A stretch of 64,000 nucleotides of DNA, taken from contig PHAR01000003.1 in NCBI GenBank assembly GCA_002840405.1, positions 1-64,000 of the forward strand. The letters run 5' to 3'. Shown here piece by piece: positions 49,715 to 57,931 of the stretch. Source of the stretch: Deltaproteobacteria bacterium HGW-Deltaproteobacteria-8 (GTDB lineage Bacteria; Desulfobacterota; Desulfovibrionia; Desulfovibrionales; Desulfovibrionaceae). The notes beneath the pieces are model-generated. The model did no database searches, was not told the DNA's origin, and was given only the letters and a program-made list of their open reading frames with translations. A program made the translations under genes and the position numbers. Within the stretch, counting starts at the first letter, position 1. Every line of letters begins with the position of its first letter.

Positions 49715-50734
49715 TCAGCCAAGGGGGGGAAGCTCCTCGATGGCAAGGTCCGGGTGGCTGGCGATGGCCTCGCGCAGGGCCTCGGGGCTGGCCGTGGCTG
49801 CGCCAACCTGGGCCACGACGATGCCGGCGGCGTGGTTGGCCAGCACGGCGGAGGAGAGCAGGTCCGCGCCAGCAGCCATGGCCAGCGCCAGCGTGGCGAT
49901 GACCGTGTCGCCCGCGCCGGTGACGTCAAAGACCTTGCGCGCAAAGGTCGGGATGCGCTGGGCCCTGTCCGGACCGTGGAACAGGGCCATGCCCTGGGGG
50001 CCGAGGGTGATGAGCAGGTGCGCGCAGCCCAGGCGCTTGAACAGGGCGTTGGCAGCCGGTCCTGGCCCATCCGGGCCGGTGACGGGAAGGCCGGCGCCTT
50101 CGGAGGCTTCCTTGGCGTTGGGGGTCAGGAGGTCCACGCCCTTGTAGAGGTCGTAATTGCAGGGCTTGGGGTCCACCAGGATGCGCGGGCGCGCCCCTGA
50201 TTGGCCCGTGAGCGTCTGCAATCCGGCCATGAGCGCCCTGGTCACAACGCCCTTGCCATAGTCGGAAACAATAACGATGTCATGGTGTTGCGCATGAACA
50301 GCGAGCTTTTCCAGCAGGGCTTCAACCACGGCCTTGGAGAGCGGTTCGGTTTCCTCGCGGTCAACCCTGACGATCTGCTGATTCTGGGCGATGATGCGGG
50401 TCTTGCGCGTTGTACGGCGGCGATCATCGTGAACCAGGTCGGTCTGGACGCCAGCCTCGCTTAAGAGGGTGGTGAGCGTCTGGCCATCCTGATCAATGCC
50501 GGCGACGCCGATCATCATGGCCTGACCACCAAGGGCCACGATGTTTCGAGCGACGTTCCCGGCTCCGCCAAGGCGGTACTGCTCGTCGGACACTTGCAGC
50601 ACGGGCACTGGCGCCTCGGGTGAGATCCTCGTGACTGACCCGAAGGTGTAGTGATCAAGCATGACGTCGCCCACGATCATCACGCGCCGACCCGCCAAGT
50701 GATCAACCAATGAGAGCATGTCCAGTGTGATCAT
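49715..50734 (-). CDS. rfaE1: D-glycero-beta-D-manno-heptose-7-phosphate kinase
   Basis: Makes the 1,7-bisphosphate on the route to ADP-heptose for the LPS inner core. 339 residues: only the kinase half of the fused HldE enzyme, so the adenylyltransferase (RfaE2/HldE C-terminal) must be encoded elsewhere. PfkB-family sugar kinase with GDVMLDHYTFG...RISPEAPVPVL, GGAGNVARNIVALG and catalytic DVTGAGDTV. GAAGAGG lies before the ATG. ParB is encoded 99 nt upstream on the same strand. Confidence 0.94.
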   Translation of the reverse strand: MITLDMLSLVDHLAGRRVMIVGDVMLDHYTFGSVTRISPEAPVPVLQVSDEQYRLGGAGNVARNIVALGGQAMMIGVAGIDQDGQTLTTLLSEAGVQTDLVHDDRRRTTRKTRIIAQNQQIVRVDREETEPLSKAVVEALLEKLAVHAQHHDIVIVSDYGKGVVTRALMAGLQTLTGQSGARPRILVDPKPCNYDLYKGVDLLTPNAKEASEGAGLPVTGPDGPGPAANALFKRLGCAHLLITLGPQGMALFHGPDRAQRIPTFARKVFDVTGAGDTVIATLALAMAAGADLLSSAVLANHAAGIVVAQVGAATASPEALREAIASHPDLAIEELPPLG

Positions 50735-50832
50735 CAGACCTCTTCACGGCAACAGCACCACGACCGCCGCCAACTAAAGTTACTGGAAAATAAGTCTGTT
50801 AAGTGTGATGATGATCTGGTGATTGCCGTAAT

Positions 50833-51768
50833 CTAGGCTTCGTCCAGCCCGAGCAACTGAGAAATGTGCGTCAGATCCTCAAGGGATTGATAAGAAAGGG
50901 AAAGCACGCCTTTGCCTTGGGATCCGGAGATTTTCACAGTGCACCCAAGGACTTGCTCCAGGCGTTCCTGAATGTCGCGCAGGGTCTCGTCGGCCTTTTC
51001 CGCAGGCTGGCGGCCATTGCGCGTGCCGCGTGCGGCTTTGCCCCGGGGCTTTTGGCTTCCGTAGAGTTCTTCAGGCTCGGCCAGTCTGCCGTTCTCCTTG
51101 AAGAAGGTGGCCTCGGCCTCGGCCTGGCGCACCGAGAGGTTGAACTCCTTGATGCGTTCGAACAGGGCATGGCAAAATTCGCCTTCAACGGCCATGATGG
51201 CGCGGCCGTGGCCAGCGGTAAGCACGCCGGACTGGATGTCGGCCTGCATGATCTCGGGCAGATTGAGCAGGCGCAGGGAGTTGGCCAGGGCCGAGCGGCT
51301 CTTGCCCACCTGCCGCGCCAGTTCCTCCTGGTTCAGGCCAAAGTCCTTGAGCAGCTGCTGGAACCCGCGCGCCTCTTCAATGGCGTTCAGGTCCTCGCGT
51401 TGCAGGTTCTCAATGAGCGCAATGGCCAGGGTCTCCATGTCCGTGAGCGTGCGCACAAGGGCAGGGATCTCTTTCAGACCCGCCATCTTGGAGGCGCGGG
51501 TGCGTCGCTCGCCGGCCACCAGCTCGTAGCCTTCCTTGCCGTCGGCCAGGGGCCGCACCAGGATGGGCTGGAGCACGCCCTGGACCTTGATGGACGCCGA
51601 CAGGTCCTCTAGGGCCTGGGGGTCAAACTCCTTGCGCGGCTGGTGCGGGTTCGGAACGATGGTGGAGATAGGGATGAGCCGCACCTCCGCCGTGTTGACA
51701 GACTCTGGTCGGATGCTCCCGAGCAATGCGTCCAGACCGCGTCCGAGTCCTCTTTGCCCTATGGCCAT
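50833..51768 (-). CDS. parB: Chromosome-partitioning protein ParB
   Basis: CTP-dependent DNA clamp that loads at parS and organises the origin region. 311 residues from the ATG at 51768. CTP-binding motifs GERRTRA (86-92) and ENLQREDLN (120-128), central HTH (LNQEELARQVGKSRSALANSLRLL), Lys/Arg-rich linker and C-terminal dimer domain. The start GQRGLGRGLDALLG is the ParA-activating N-terminus and fits this Met; an upstream in-frame Met (51849) would add 27 unconserved residues. GGAGG lies 9 nt upstream. parA and a perfect parS lie 0.6-1.4 kb away. The origin candidate is about 20 kb away. Confidence 0.96.
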   Translation of the reverse strand: MAIGQRGLGRGLDALLGSIRPESVNTAEVRLIPISTIVPNPHQPRKEFDPQALEDLSASIKVQGVLQPILVRPLADGKEGYELVAGERRTRASKMAGLKEIPALVRTLTDMETLAIALIENLQREDLNAIEEARGFQQLLKDFGLNQEELARQVGKSRSALANSLRLLNLPEIMQADIQSGVLTAGHGRAIMAVEGEFCHALFERIKEFNLSVRQAEAEATFFKENGRLAEPEELYGSQKPRGKAARGTRNGRQPAEKADETLRDIQERLEQVLGCTVKISGSQGKGVLSLSYQSLEDLTHISQLLGLDEA

Positions 51769-51902
51769 GCCATTTCCTCCGGGTGTCCTCGCGCCGCTCG
51801 CCCAGATCGTCTGGGCTTGTGCAGCGCTCTCGCGTTTGTGTCTTGCCATGTCCGCGCCTGCCCCCTATAAGGGCCACACGCCAACGCCAAGGAGTTCACG
51901 CC

Positions 51903-52340
51903 ATGAGCCAGACCCACGACATCCTCAGCTTTCAGGAAATCTTCGACGCACAGGGCCAGCCCCTTGGCGCCATTCTCGGTCCAGAGGCCTGGGCCAGTGT
52001 TCGCGAGATCGTCTTGCAGCATTTTTCCCTGCCCGAGGCCGAGCCCGAGAAGCCCGAGCCCCTGGAGGACTGGAGAAGTTTGGTCCTGCACTGGGACTTC
52101 CGGTATCCCGTGGACCTGGACGTGTCCTGCCCATTCTGCGGCAGTGACACCGCTGACTGGGAGCACGACTCCCCGCGCAAATTCATGCTCACCGCAGCCA
52201 ACATGGGCGGTCTGGTTTCCTTCCGCTGCCTGTCCTGCCAGGCCCGCATCATCAAGAGGCACTTCTACGACGCCATCAAGGTTGAGGCGCTGCCCTACTC
52301 GCCGGAGAAAGGCCTGCGCAACAAGGGCCGCGCCTCCTAA
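51903..52340 (+). CDS. Zinc-ribbon protein of unknown function
   Basis: 145 residues. Two CxxC pairs (VSCPFCGSD and RCLSCQARII) about 35 residues apart form a likely zinc ribbon, with a mixed-charge N-terminal half. AAGGAG lies 9 nt before the ATG. It sits on the plus strand between parB and parA, which are both on the minus strand, divergent from parB (135-nt gap) and convergent with parA (8 nt between stops). I do not recognise a named family. Being placed between parA and parB makes a link to chromosome handling possible but unproven. Confidence 0.75.
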   Translation: MSQTHDILSFQEIFDAQGQPLGAILGPEAWASVREIVLQHFSLPEAEPEKPEPLEDWRSLVLHWDFRYPVDLDVSCPFCGSDTADWEHDSPRKFMLTAANMGGLVSFRCLSCQARIIKRHFYDAIKVEALPYSPEKGLRNKGRAS

Positions 52341-52348
52341 ACTCCCCC

Positions 52349-53119
52349 CTAGTCCCGCACCTTGCTGCGCGTGACCTCCTGGGCCAGGGCCATGTAGGCC
52401 TCGGCCCCGCTGGAGCGGATGTCGTAGGTGATCACGGGCTTGCCGAAGCTCGGCGCCTCGGAGAGGCGCACGTTGCGCGGAATGATGACCTCGAACAGGT
52501 GCTGGGGCAGGGCCTTTCTCACCTCGTGCTTGACCTGCCAGGAGAGCTTGTTGCGCTGGTCGTACATGGTCAGCACCACGCCCAGCACCCGGAGCTCCGG
52601 GTTGAGGCGCTTCTTCACCAGCTCAAAGGTCATGAGCAGCTGCGAAAGGCCCTCCAGGGCGTAGTACTCGCACTGGAGCGGCACCAATAGTTCCCGCGCC
52701 GCGCACAAGGCGTTCACGGTCAGGATGCCCAGCGACGGCGGGCAATCGATGATGATGTAGTCGTACTCGTCCTCCACCGGGCTGAGCAGGTCCCGCACAT
52801 AATATTCGCGTCCGAGCTTGTCCGCCAGTTCGATCTCCGCCCCCACCAAGTCCTGGGTTCCGGGCAGCAGCGAGAGAAACGGAATGGCCGTCTGCACAAT
52901 GGAGTCGCGCACATTCTCGGGCTCGAACAGGGCCGTATAGATGTTCGGCCTGTCGTCGCCGGGGTAGAAGCCCAGGCCGCTGGAGGCATTGCCCTGGGGA
53001 TCGCAATCCACCAGGAGCACCCGCTTCTCCATGACCGCCAGGGATGCGCCAAGATTCACCGCGGTGGTGGTTTTGCCCACGCCGCCTTTCTGATTCGCCA
53101 CAACTATTCTGCGTGCCAC
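52349..53119 (-). CDS. parA: Chromosome-partitioning ATPase ParA (Soj)
   Basis: ATPase that moves or separates ParB-parS complexes on the nucleoid. 256 residues. Deviant Walker A KGGVGKTTT (11-18), Walker A' VLLVDCDPQGNASSGLG, Walker B YDYIIIDCPPSLG and the DNA-binding basic patch in the C-terminal half. It has no N-terminal HTH, so it is the short chromosomal (Soj) type. Separated from parB by the zinc-ribbon gene on the other strand. A perfect parS lies 26 nt upstream of the start codon. Confidence 0.96.
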   Translation of the reverse strand: MARRIVVANQKGGVGKTTTAVNLGASLAVMEKRVLLVDCDPQGNASSGLGFYPGDDRPNIYTALFEPENVRDSIVQTAIPFLSLLPGTQDLVGAEIELADKLGREYYVRDLLSPVEDEYDYIIIDCPPSLGILTVNALCAARELLVPLQCEYYALEGLSQLLMTFELVKKRLNPELRVLGVVLTMYDQRNKLSWQVKHEVRKALPQHLFEVIIPRNVRLSEAPSFGKPVITYDIRSSGAEAYMALAQEVTRSKVRD

Positions 53120-53145
53120 TCAGGCCTCCGGGAAGGAACTCGGTG

Positions 53146-53161
53146 TGTTTCACGTGAAACA
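53146..53161. promoter_or_regulatory. parS centromere site
   Basis: TGTTTCACGTGAAACA, identical to the bacterial parS consensus. It lies just upstream of parA. Its right half is also part of the left arm of an 11-bp GC-rich hairpin (53157-53182). Confidence 0.93.
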
Positions 53162-53182
53162 CCGGGCGGCGGCCCGGTGTTT
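53157..53182. terminator. Hairpin overlapping parS, possible weak terminator
   Basis: Stem AAACACCGGGC/GCCCGGTGTTT (11 bp), loop GGCG. Followed by only two further T on the plus strand and by CACG on the minus strand. It would serve the epimerase transcript (minus strand) if it terminates; the T residues lie inside the stem, so efficiency is doubtful. A second small hairpin TTCCCGCTGACGGGAA is nearby at 53217-53232. Confidence 0.4.
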
Positions 53183-53272
53183 TTCGTCGGTGCAACGCTT
53201 GAGTATGGAACCTACTTCCCGCTGACGGGAAAATCAAGGCGCGAGTGCGTCCGTCGGATAAAAAAACGGAAA

Positions 53273-54280
53273 CTAGACCTTGAAGTACTCGCGGTACCAC
53301 TCGACAAAACGGGCGATGCCGTCCTCGATGCGTGTGGCGGGCTTGAATCCCACGTCCCGAACCAGGTCGTCCACGTTGGCTTCGGTGGCCGGAACGTCGC
53401 CCATCTGCATGGGCAGGTATTCCTTGATGGCCTTCTTGCCCAGGCAGTCCTCCAGGACTTCGATGTAGTGGGAGAGCTCGACAACCGTGTTGTTGCCGAT
53501 GTTGTAGAGGCGATAGGGGGCAGGGCTGGTGGCCGGGTCCGGGTGGGCGCCGTCCCAGTTCGGGTTGGGCTCGGCCGTGTGCATGGTCACGCGCACCACG
53601 CCTTCCACGATGTCGTCGATGTAGGTGAAGTCGCGCTTCATCTTGCCGTGGTTGAAGACCTTGATGGGCTCGCCCGCCAGGATGGCCTTGGTGAACAGGA
53701 ACAGCGCCATGTCCGGCCGGCCCCAGGGGCCATAGACCGTGAAGAAGCGCAAGCCGGTGCAGGGCAGGCCGTAGAGGTGGCTGTAGGTGTGGGCCATGAG
53801 CTCGTTGGACTTCTTGCTCGCGGCGTACAGGCTCATGGGGTGGTCCACGTTGTCGTGCACGCTGAGCGGCATGGTGGTGTTCAGCCCGTATACCGAACTC
53901 GAGGAGGCAAAGGCCAGGTGGCCGACCTTGTTGTGGCGGCAACCTTCCAGGATGTTCAGAAAGCCGACGATGTTCGAGTCGATGTAGGCGCGCGGGTTCT
54001 CGATGGAGTAGCGCACACCGGCCTGGGCAGCCAGGTTCACCACATGGGTGAAGCCGTGGTCCTTGAAGAGCTTGGCCATGCCTTCGGTGTCGGCCAGGTC
54101 AAGCTTGACGAAGGTGAAGCGCGGGTCCGGGGTGAGCATGGCCAGGCGCGACAGCTTGACGTCCACGGAATAGTAGTCGTTCAGAATGTCCAGGCCCACG
54201 ACCTCGTGGCCCATGGAGAGCAGCCGGCGGGAGAGATGGAATCCGATGAAGCCTGCGGCTCCTGTGACAAGTACCTTCAT
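53273..54280 (-). CDS. NAD-dependent sugar-nucleotide epimerase, probably UDP-glucuronate 4-epimerase
   Basis: 335 residues, extended short-chain dehydrogenase fold. NAD-binding [14 protein letters not shown] at the N-terminus, catalytic SSSVYG and YAASKKSNE (Tyr-x-x-x-Lys). The segments [18 protein letters not shown] and [14 protein letters not shown] are those of UDP-glucuronate 4-epimerases (LpsL/Cap1J type), which make UDP-galacturonate for capsule or LPS. Substrate assignment is by similarity only. ATG start. It stands between parA and the coaBC cluster on the same strand. Confidence 0.86.
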   Translation of the reverse strand: MKVLVTGAAGFIGFHLSRRLLSMGHEVVGLDILNDYYSVDVKLSRLAMLTPDPRFTFVKLDLADTEGMAKLFKDHGFTHVVNLAAQAGVRYSIENPRAYIDSNIVGFLNILEGCRHNKVGHLAFASSSSVYGLNTTMPLSVHDNVDHPMSLYAASKKSNELMAHTYSHLYGLPCTGLRFFTVYGPWGRPDMALFLFTKAILAGEPIKVFNHGKMKRDFTYIDDIVEGVVRVTMHTAEPNPNWDGAHPDPATSPAPYRLYNIGNNTVVELSHYIEVLEDCLGKKAIKEYLPMQMGDVPATEANVDDLVRDVGFKPATRIEDGIARFVEWYREYFKV

Positions 54281-54356
54281 GGTGTGTGTCCTATGGTTTT
54301 GGTGGTCATGGTTTTAAGGGGCGAGGTGTACCCGCCGTGCGCGGCAAAGGCAAGGC

Positions 54357-55025
54357 TCACTCAAGGGTCAGGGCCTTGAGGGCGGCCACGGCGCGGTGCA
54401 ACTCGTGGGGCAGAAGTCCGATAAGTTCACTTGGCTCGGGCAGGGAGAGGACGCGGATTTCCGTGTCCGCAGGTCCGGGCGGAAACAGGGCCGTGGCGAT
54501 GTGCGCGGCATCAGACCCAAAGCAGGCGATGTGCGTGACGCCGAAGCTGAGCGCGCCGTTGAGGAAGATGTTGCGAGCCAGTCCGGGCAGCTCCGGGGCA
54601 TCGGTGCAGGGCCAGAACAGGCTGGTTCCCTGGGGCCAGCCCATGTAGCCGAGGATGGTCTGGAAGAGCTTGCGCCGGGCCGGGTCGGCCTGACCGGTGA
54701 CATCCGCCGTGAGTGATGCATAGGTGATGATGATCTGAGGCTTGCTGCGCAGGCGCGAGGCAATGGCGCGCCAAGGCTCCGGCCAGTCGTTGTCGATTGG
54801 GGGAGTAGGGGCTTCGGGGCTGGTGGCGCCGTCGAAGGGCTTGGCCTGGGGTGCCCCCGCGTGATCGCCAGTGACCGGCGCGGCCACAGGCACGCCTGAT
54901 CTGGCAGCAGGCGAAAAGACAGGCAGCCCGTCCGGCAGGAACAGGGAGTCCAGTCCGGCGGCGCGCCAGGGGCGCAGGTGGTCCGGCAGGTCTACAGGTG
55001 CCGCAAAAGATCCCAGACGCGCCAC
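54357..55025 (-). CDS. Conserved hypothetical protein overlapping coaBC
   Basis: 222 residues, GTG start with GGAGG 6 nt upstream, overlapping the end of coaBC by 34 nt. The N-terminal 80 residues are Pro/Ala-rich; from about residue 85 there is a compact alpha/beta part (IIITYASLTADVTGQADPARRKLFQTILGYMGWPQGTSLFWPC...ITHIACFGSDAAHIA) that reads like a Rossmann-type or nucleotide-hydrolase domain. No motif decides a function. Overlap with coaBC indicates coupled translation. Confidence 0.65.
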   Translation of the reverse strand: MARLGSFAAPVDLPDHLRPWRAAGLDSLFLPDGLPVFSPAARSGVPVAAPVTGDHAGAPQAKPFDGATSPEAPTPPIDNDWPEPWRAIASRLRSKPQIIITYASLTADVTGQADPARRKLFQTILGYMGWPQGTSLFWPCTDAPELPGLARNIFLNGALSFGVTHIACFGSDAAHIATALFPPGPADTEIRVLSLPEPSELIGLLPHELHRAVAALKALTLE

Positions 55026-56230
55026 GCGACCTCCGTCTTAGGCAGTTCCGGCCATTGCTCCACCCGGCCAGTGCGGTCCAGCACGGCCACGGTGTTGGTG
55101 CCAGAGTCGAAACCGCTGCCAGGGACGCCCACCAGGTTGGCCACGATGAGGTCCAGGTTCTTCTCGGACAATTTGAAGCGGGCCTGACCCATGAGGTCCT
55201 CGGTCTCGGCGGCGAAGCCGATGAGGATCTGGTCCTTGCGCTTCTGTTCGCCCAGGGTGCGCAGAATGTCAGGGTTGGCGGCGAGGCGCAGCACGAGGTC
55301 GTCCGGGGCCATGTCGCGTTTCTTGAGCTTGCGCGCAGGGTCGGCGTTCTTGGGGGCAAGCGGGCGGAAGTCGCACACGGCGGCCGTGCAGCAGGCCAGG
55401 TCGGAGTCAGGCCAGAGGGCCTGGCAGGCGTCGAGCATCTCCAGGGCCGAAGTGACTGGAGTGACCTCGATGCCTGGCGGAAAGTCGAACCCGGTGGGGC
55501 CAGCCACTACGCGCACGTGGGCCCCGCGCATCCAGGCGGACACGGCCAGGCACGCGCCCATGAGGCCGCTCGAAGGGTTGGAGAGGAAGCGCACGGCGTC
55601 CCAATTCTCGCGGGTGGGGCCGAGGGTCACGAGCACCGTCTTCCCGGCCAGGTCGTGCGGGGAAAGGGCGCGCAGCACCCCCGCCAGGATGTGCTCCACA
55701 GGGGAGAGCTTGCCCTGGCCGGTGTCGCCACAGGCCACATCGCCCACAGCCGGGCCGATGCCAACGGTTCCGCGTGCAAGCAGGGTGCGCCAGTTGGCCT
55801 GGGTGGCCGGGGCGCTCCACATGGCCGGATTCATGGCCGGAGCCAGCAGCAGAGGTCCGCCAAAGGCCAGGGCCTGGGTGGACAGGAGGTCATCGGCCAG
55901 GCCGTGCGCCAGCTTGGCCAGAATGTTGGCCGTGGCCGGGGCGATGACCATGGCGCTGGCGGTCTGGCCGGGCGTCAGGTGCACGAAGGGATCCTCGCCC
56001 GCGCCGGGGCCGAACATGCTGGTGGTAACCATATCCGCGCCCAGGGCGCGAAAACTCTCGGGTCCGACGAAGCGCAGGGCGGACTCGGTGAGAGTGACGC
56101 TGACCGCAACCTGGCACTGGCGCAGCAGGCGCAGCAGTTCAATACTCTTGTAGGCGGCTACGCTGCCGGTGACGCCCAGGTGGACGCGCTTGCCCAAGAA
56201 GCAGGGAAACTGCAGGTGTGCGGTGCTCAA
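54992..56230 (-). CDS. coaBC: Bifunctional phosphopantothenoylcysteine synthetase/decarboxylase
   Basis: Two steps of coenzyme A synthesis. 412 residues. N-terminal CoaC flavoprotein (VHLGVTGSVAAYKSIELLR, APATANILAKLAHG, APAMNPAMW and the active-site ACGDTGQGKL) followed by C-terminal CoaB (LVTLGPTRENWDAVRFLSNPSSGLMG, CCTAAVCDFRP, KLKK). The catalytic residues of both halves are present. The start is a TTG whose bases overlap the TGA of the lipoprotein gene upstream. It overlaps the hypothetical gene downstream by 34 nt, so three genes are tightly coupled. Confidence 0.95.
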   Translation of the reverse strand: MSTAHLQFPCFLGKRVHLGVTGSVAAYKSIELLRLLRQCQVAVSVTLTESALRFVGPESFRALGADMVTTSMFGPGAGEDPFVHLTPGQTASAMVIAPATANILAKLAHGLADDLLSTQALAFGGPLLLAPAMNPAMWSAPATQANWRTLLARGTVGIGPAVGDVACGDTGQGKLSPVEHILAGVLRALSPHDLAGKTVLVTLGPTRENWDAVRFLSNPSSGLMGACLAVSAWMRGAHVRVVAGPTGFDFPPGIEVTPVTSALEMLDACQALWPDSDLACCTAAVCDFRPLAPKNADPARKLKKRDMAPDDLVLRLAANPDILRTLGEQKRKDQILIGFAAETEDLMGQARFKLSEKNLDLIVANLVGVPGSGFDSGTNTVAVLDRTGRVEQWPELPKTEVAWRVWDLLRHL

Positions 56231-56793
56231 TTGCTGATGTCCTTCTCGGAGAAGCTGCCGCCATTCCTGGAGGAGCTGGTGGAGCCCGCCGGGGCCTTGG
56301 CCGTGCCAGGCCGGCTCTGGGTATTGGAGCGGCTGGAGTAGGAGCCGGCCTTGTACTCAAAGGCGAAGACCGTGGCCTTGGCCTTGTAGCCGTCGGACAG
56401 CTCGATGATGGCCGCCTTGTTGGCCTTTTCAAAGATGAGGATGCTCTTCTTGGAGCGCACGGCCGAGACCTTCTTCCAGCCGTCCTTGACCATGTTGTTC
56501 AGGAAAAAGTTGATGAGGTCGTCGTACACCACACGGCCCTGGAAAACCTGAATTCCGGCCTTGAACTGCTGCGTGTCGAAGGAGAAATCCTCGTCAGCGG
56601 TGTGCTCCATGCCGTTAGGGATCAAAATGTCATCGAACAGGTAGTAATAATTGGGATTGTCGTACGTCTCAGCCTGGGAGCCGCCAGAGGCCGGGCTGGC
56701 GTCGGCGTTGCTCTTGGTATTCAGGCCGGAACAGGCGGTGAGGGCAAGGGCCAGAGTGAGGCAGAGCAGAGCTTTGTGGAAATATGAGTGCAT
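56227..56793 (-). CDS. Lipoprotein of unknown function
   Basis: 188 residues. Signal peptide with lipobox LTAC (Cys21), then a folded part with the motif pair DDILIPNGMEHTADEDFSFDT and YDDLINFFLNNMVKDGWKKVSAVRSKKSILIFEKANKAAII, and a Ser/Gly-rich tail. This layout recurs in Desulfovibrio-type lipoproteins of the DUF4810-like kind, though I cannot name the family firmly. It precedes coaBC with a 4-nt overlap. Divergence in function from coaBC is likely; the coupling may be only operonic. Confidence 0.78.
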   Translation of the reverse strand: MHSYFHKALLCLTLALALTACSGLNTKSNADASPASGGSQAETYDNPNYYYLFDDILIPNGMEHTADEDFSFDTQQFKAGIQVFQGRVVYDDLINFFLNNMVKDGWKKVSAVRSKKSILIFEKANKAAIIELSDGYKAKATVFAFEYKAGSYSSRSNTQSRPGTAKAPAGSTSSSRNGGSFSEKDISN

Positions 56794-56948
56794 GGCGGGC
56801 TCCTCCGGATATTTGGCGTGAAGTTCGGCGCGATGTTTCGCGGGCAGTTCAGCGTGGCAAACGCTTATGATGAGTATGCATATATGAAGACGAAGGGAAT
56901 CTCAATGCGGCCCAGAGGCGCGCGATGGCAGGAAAAGAAAGGTCAGGG

Positions 56949-57671
56949 TCAGACGGGTAGTCCATTCAGGCGTTTGAGGATGTCCTCAAGGCGCTGGCGG
57001 TCTTCGCGGAGGCGTTGCAGCTCCACTTCCTGTGCCGAGAGCCGCGCCTTCAGGTCCGCGTTGTCGCTGGTCAGCGTCAGGGTGATCTCTTCCATGACCG
57101 CGAGCTTGGGCTCCATGTTGCGCATGCGTTCCTGGATGCGGATGATCTGGGTCATGGTGTCGGACTGGTCGCGCCGGGCCAGGCGCTTCAGGTTGCGCGC
57201 CAGCAGCACAAAGCCGTTTTTGAGCTTGCTGATGTCCGACTGCTGCACGTCCAGGTGGGATTTCTGGTCGGCCAGGGCGTCCAGGGTTTCGCCGAAGCGG
57301 TTCAGGGACGAGGACAAGGCCTCGGACAGCGCGTCGGACAGGGCGTCGGTCAGGATGTCGGTGAGGTTGCCGGGGAGCGACGAAAGCTCGGGTGGCACGG
57401 CGGGCAGGGCCATGTGCTCGCCGGCCGGGCCGACCTCAATGGTGCGCGGGAACTCGCGGCGCAGGATCTCCTCGATCTCGGCGGTGATGCGGCCTTGGCC
57501 ATACAGCTCGCTGACGCGCAGGAAAACCGGCACCGCGTCCTCGGGATAGCGCGTCATGCGCCCCAGGCGACGGCCCGAGAAAAAGTCCTTGAACAGGGCG
57601 GCATAGCGCCGCGCAGTTGGAGCGGGGATGCCTGTGCGTCGCGCAATGTCGCTTAATGCCATGAGTTCCAT
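56949..57671 (-). CDS. MerR-type HTH protein with long coiled coil
   Basis: 240 residues. N-terminal winged HTH of the MerR type (LSDIARRTGIPAPTARRYAALFKDFF...GRMTRYPEDAVPVFLRVSELYGQGRITAEIEEIL). A middle region with repeated LTDILTDALSDALSEALSSSL follows, and then a coiled coil of about 100 residues (SKLKNGFVLLARNLKRLARRDQ...LREDRQRLEDILKRL). There are no effector-binding cysteines. Such proteins can organise DNA or regulate plasmid or chromosome functions. The ATG at 57671 or at 57662 could be used. Regulated target unknown. Confidence 0.72.
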   Translation of the reverse strand: MELMALSDIARRTGIPAPTARRYAALFKDFFSGRRLGRMTRYPEDAVPVFLRVSELYGQGRITAEIEEILRREFPRTIEVGPAGEHMALPAVPPELSSLPGNLTDILTDALSDALSEALSSSLNRFGETLDALADQKSHLDVQQSDISKLKNGFVLLARNLKRLARRDQSDTMTQIIRIQERMRNMEPKLAVMEEITLTLTSDNADLKARLSAQEVELQRLREDRQRLEDILKRLNGLPV

Positions 57672-57931
57672 GCACTCGACATACCAGGATCGTTAACAAG
57701 ATCAAGGGAAAATTACCGCAGGATGCCGATCCGCCATCAAGTGATCGTGCAAGGCGGGTGATCATCGGGGCGTGCACCGGGCCTGAGCGGGTGATGAGCC
57801 CGTGGCGCGGCAAGGTAAGAGCAGAGCGGTCTCAAGGGCAAGAAAGAGGGGGAACGGGTGGGCCGAGACGATGGCCTTTCAAACGCCGAGGACTTGCGTT
57901 GCGTTGTCGAATACGTAAGAGTGTTTGGCAC

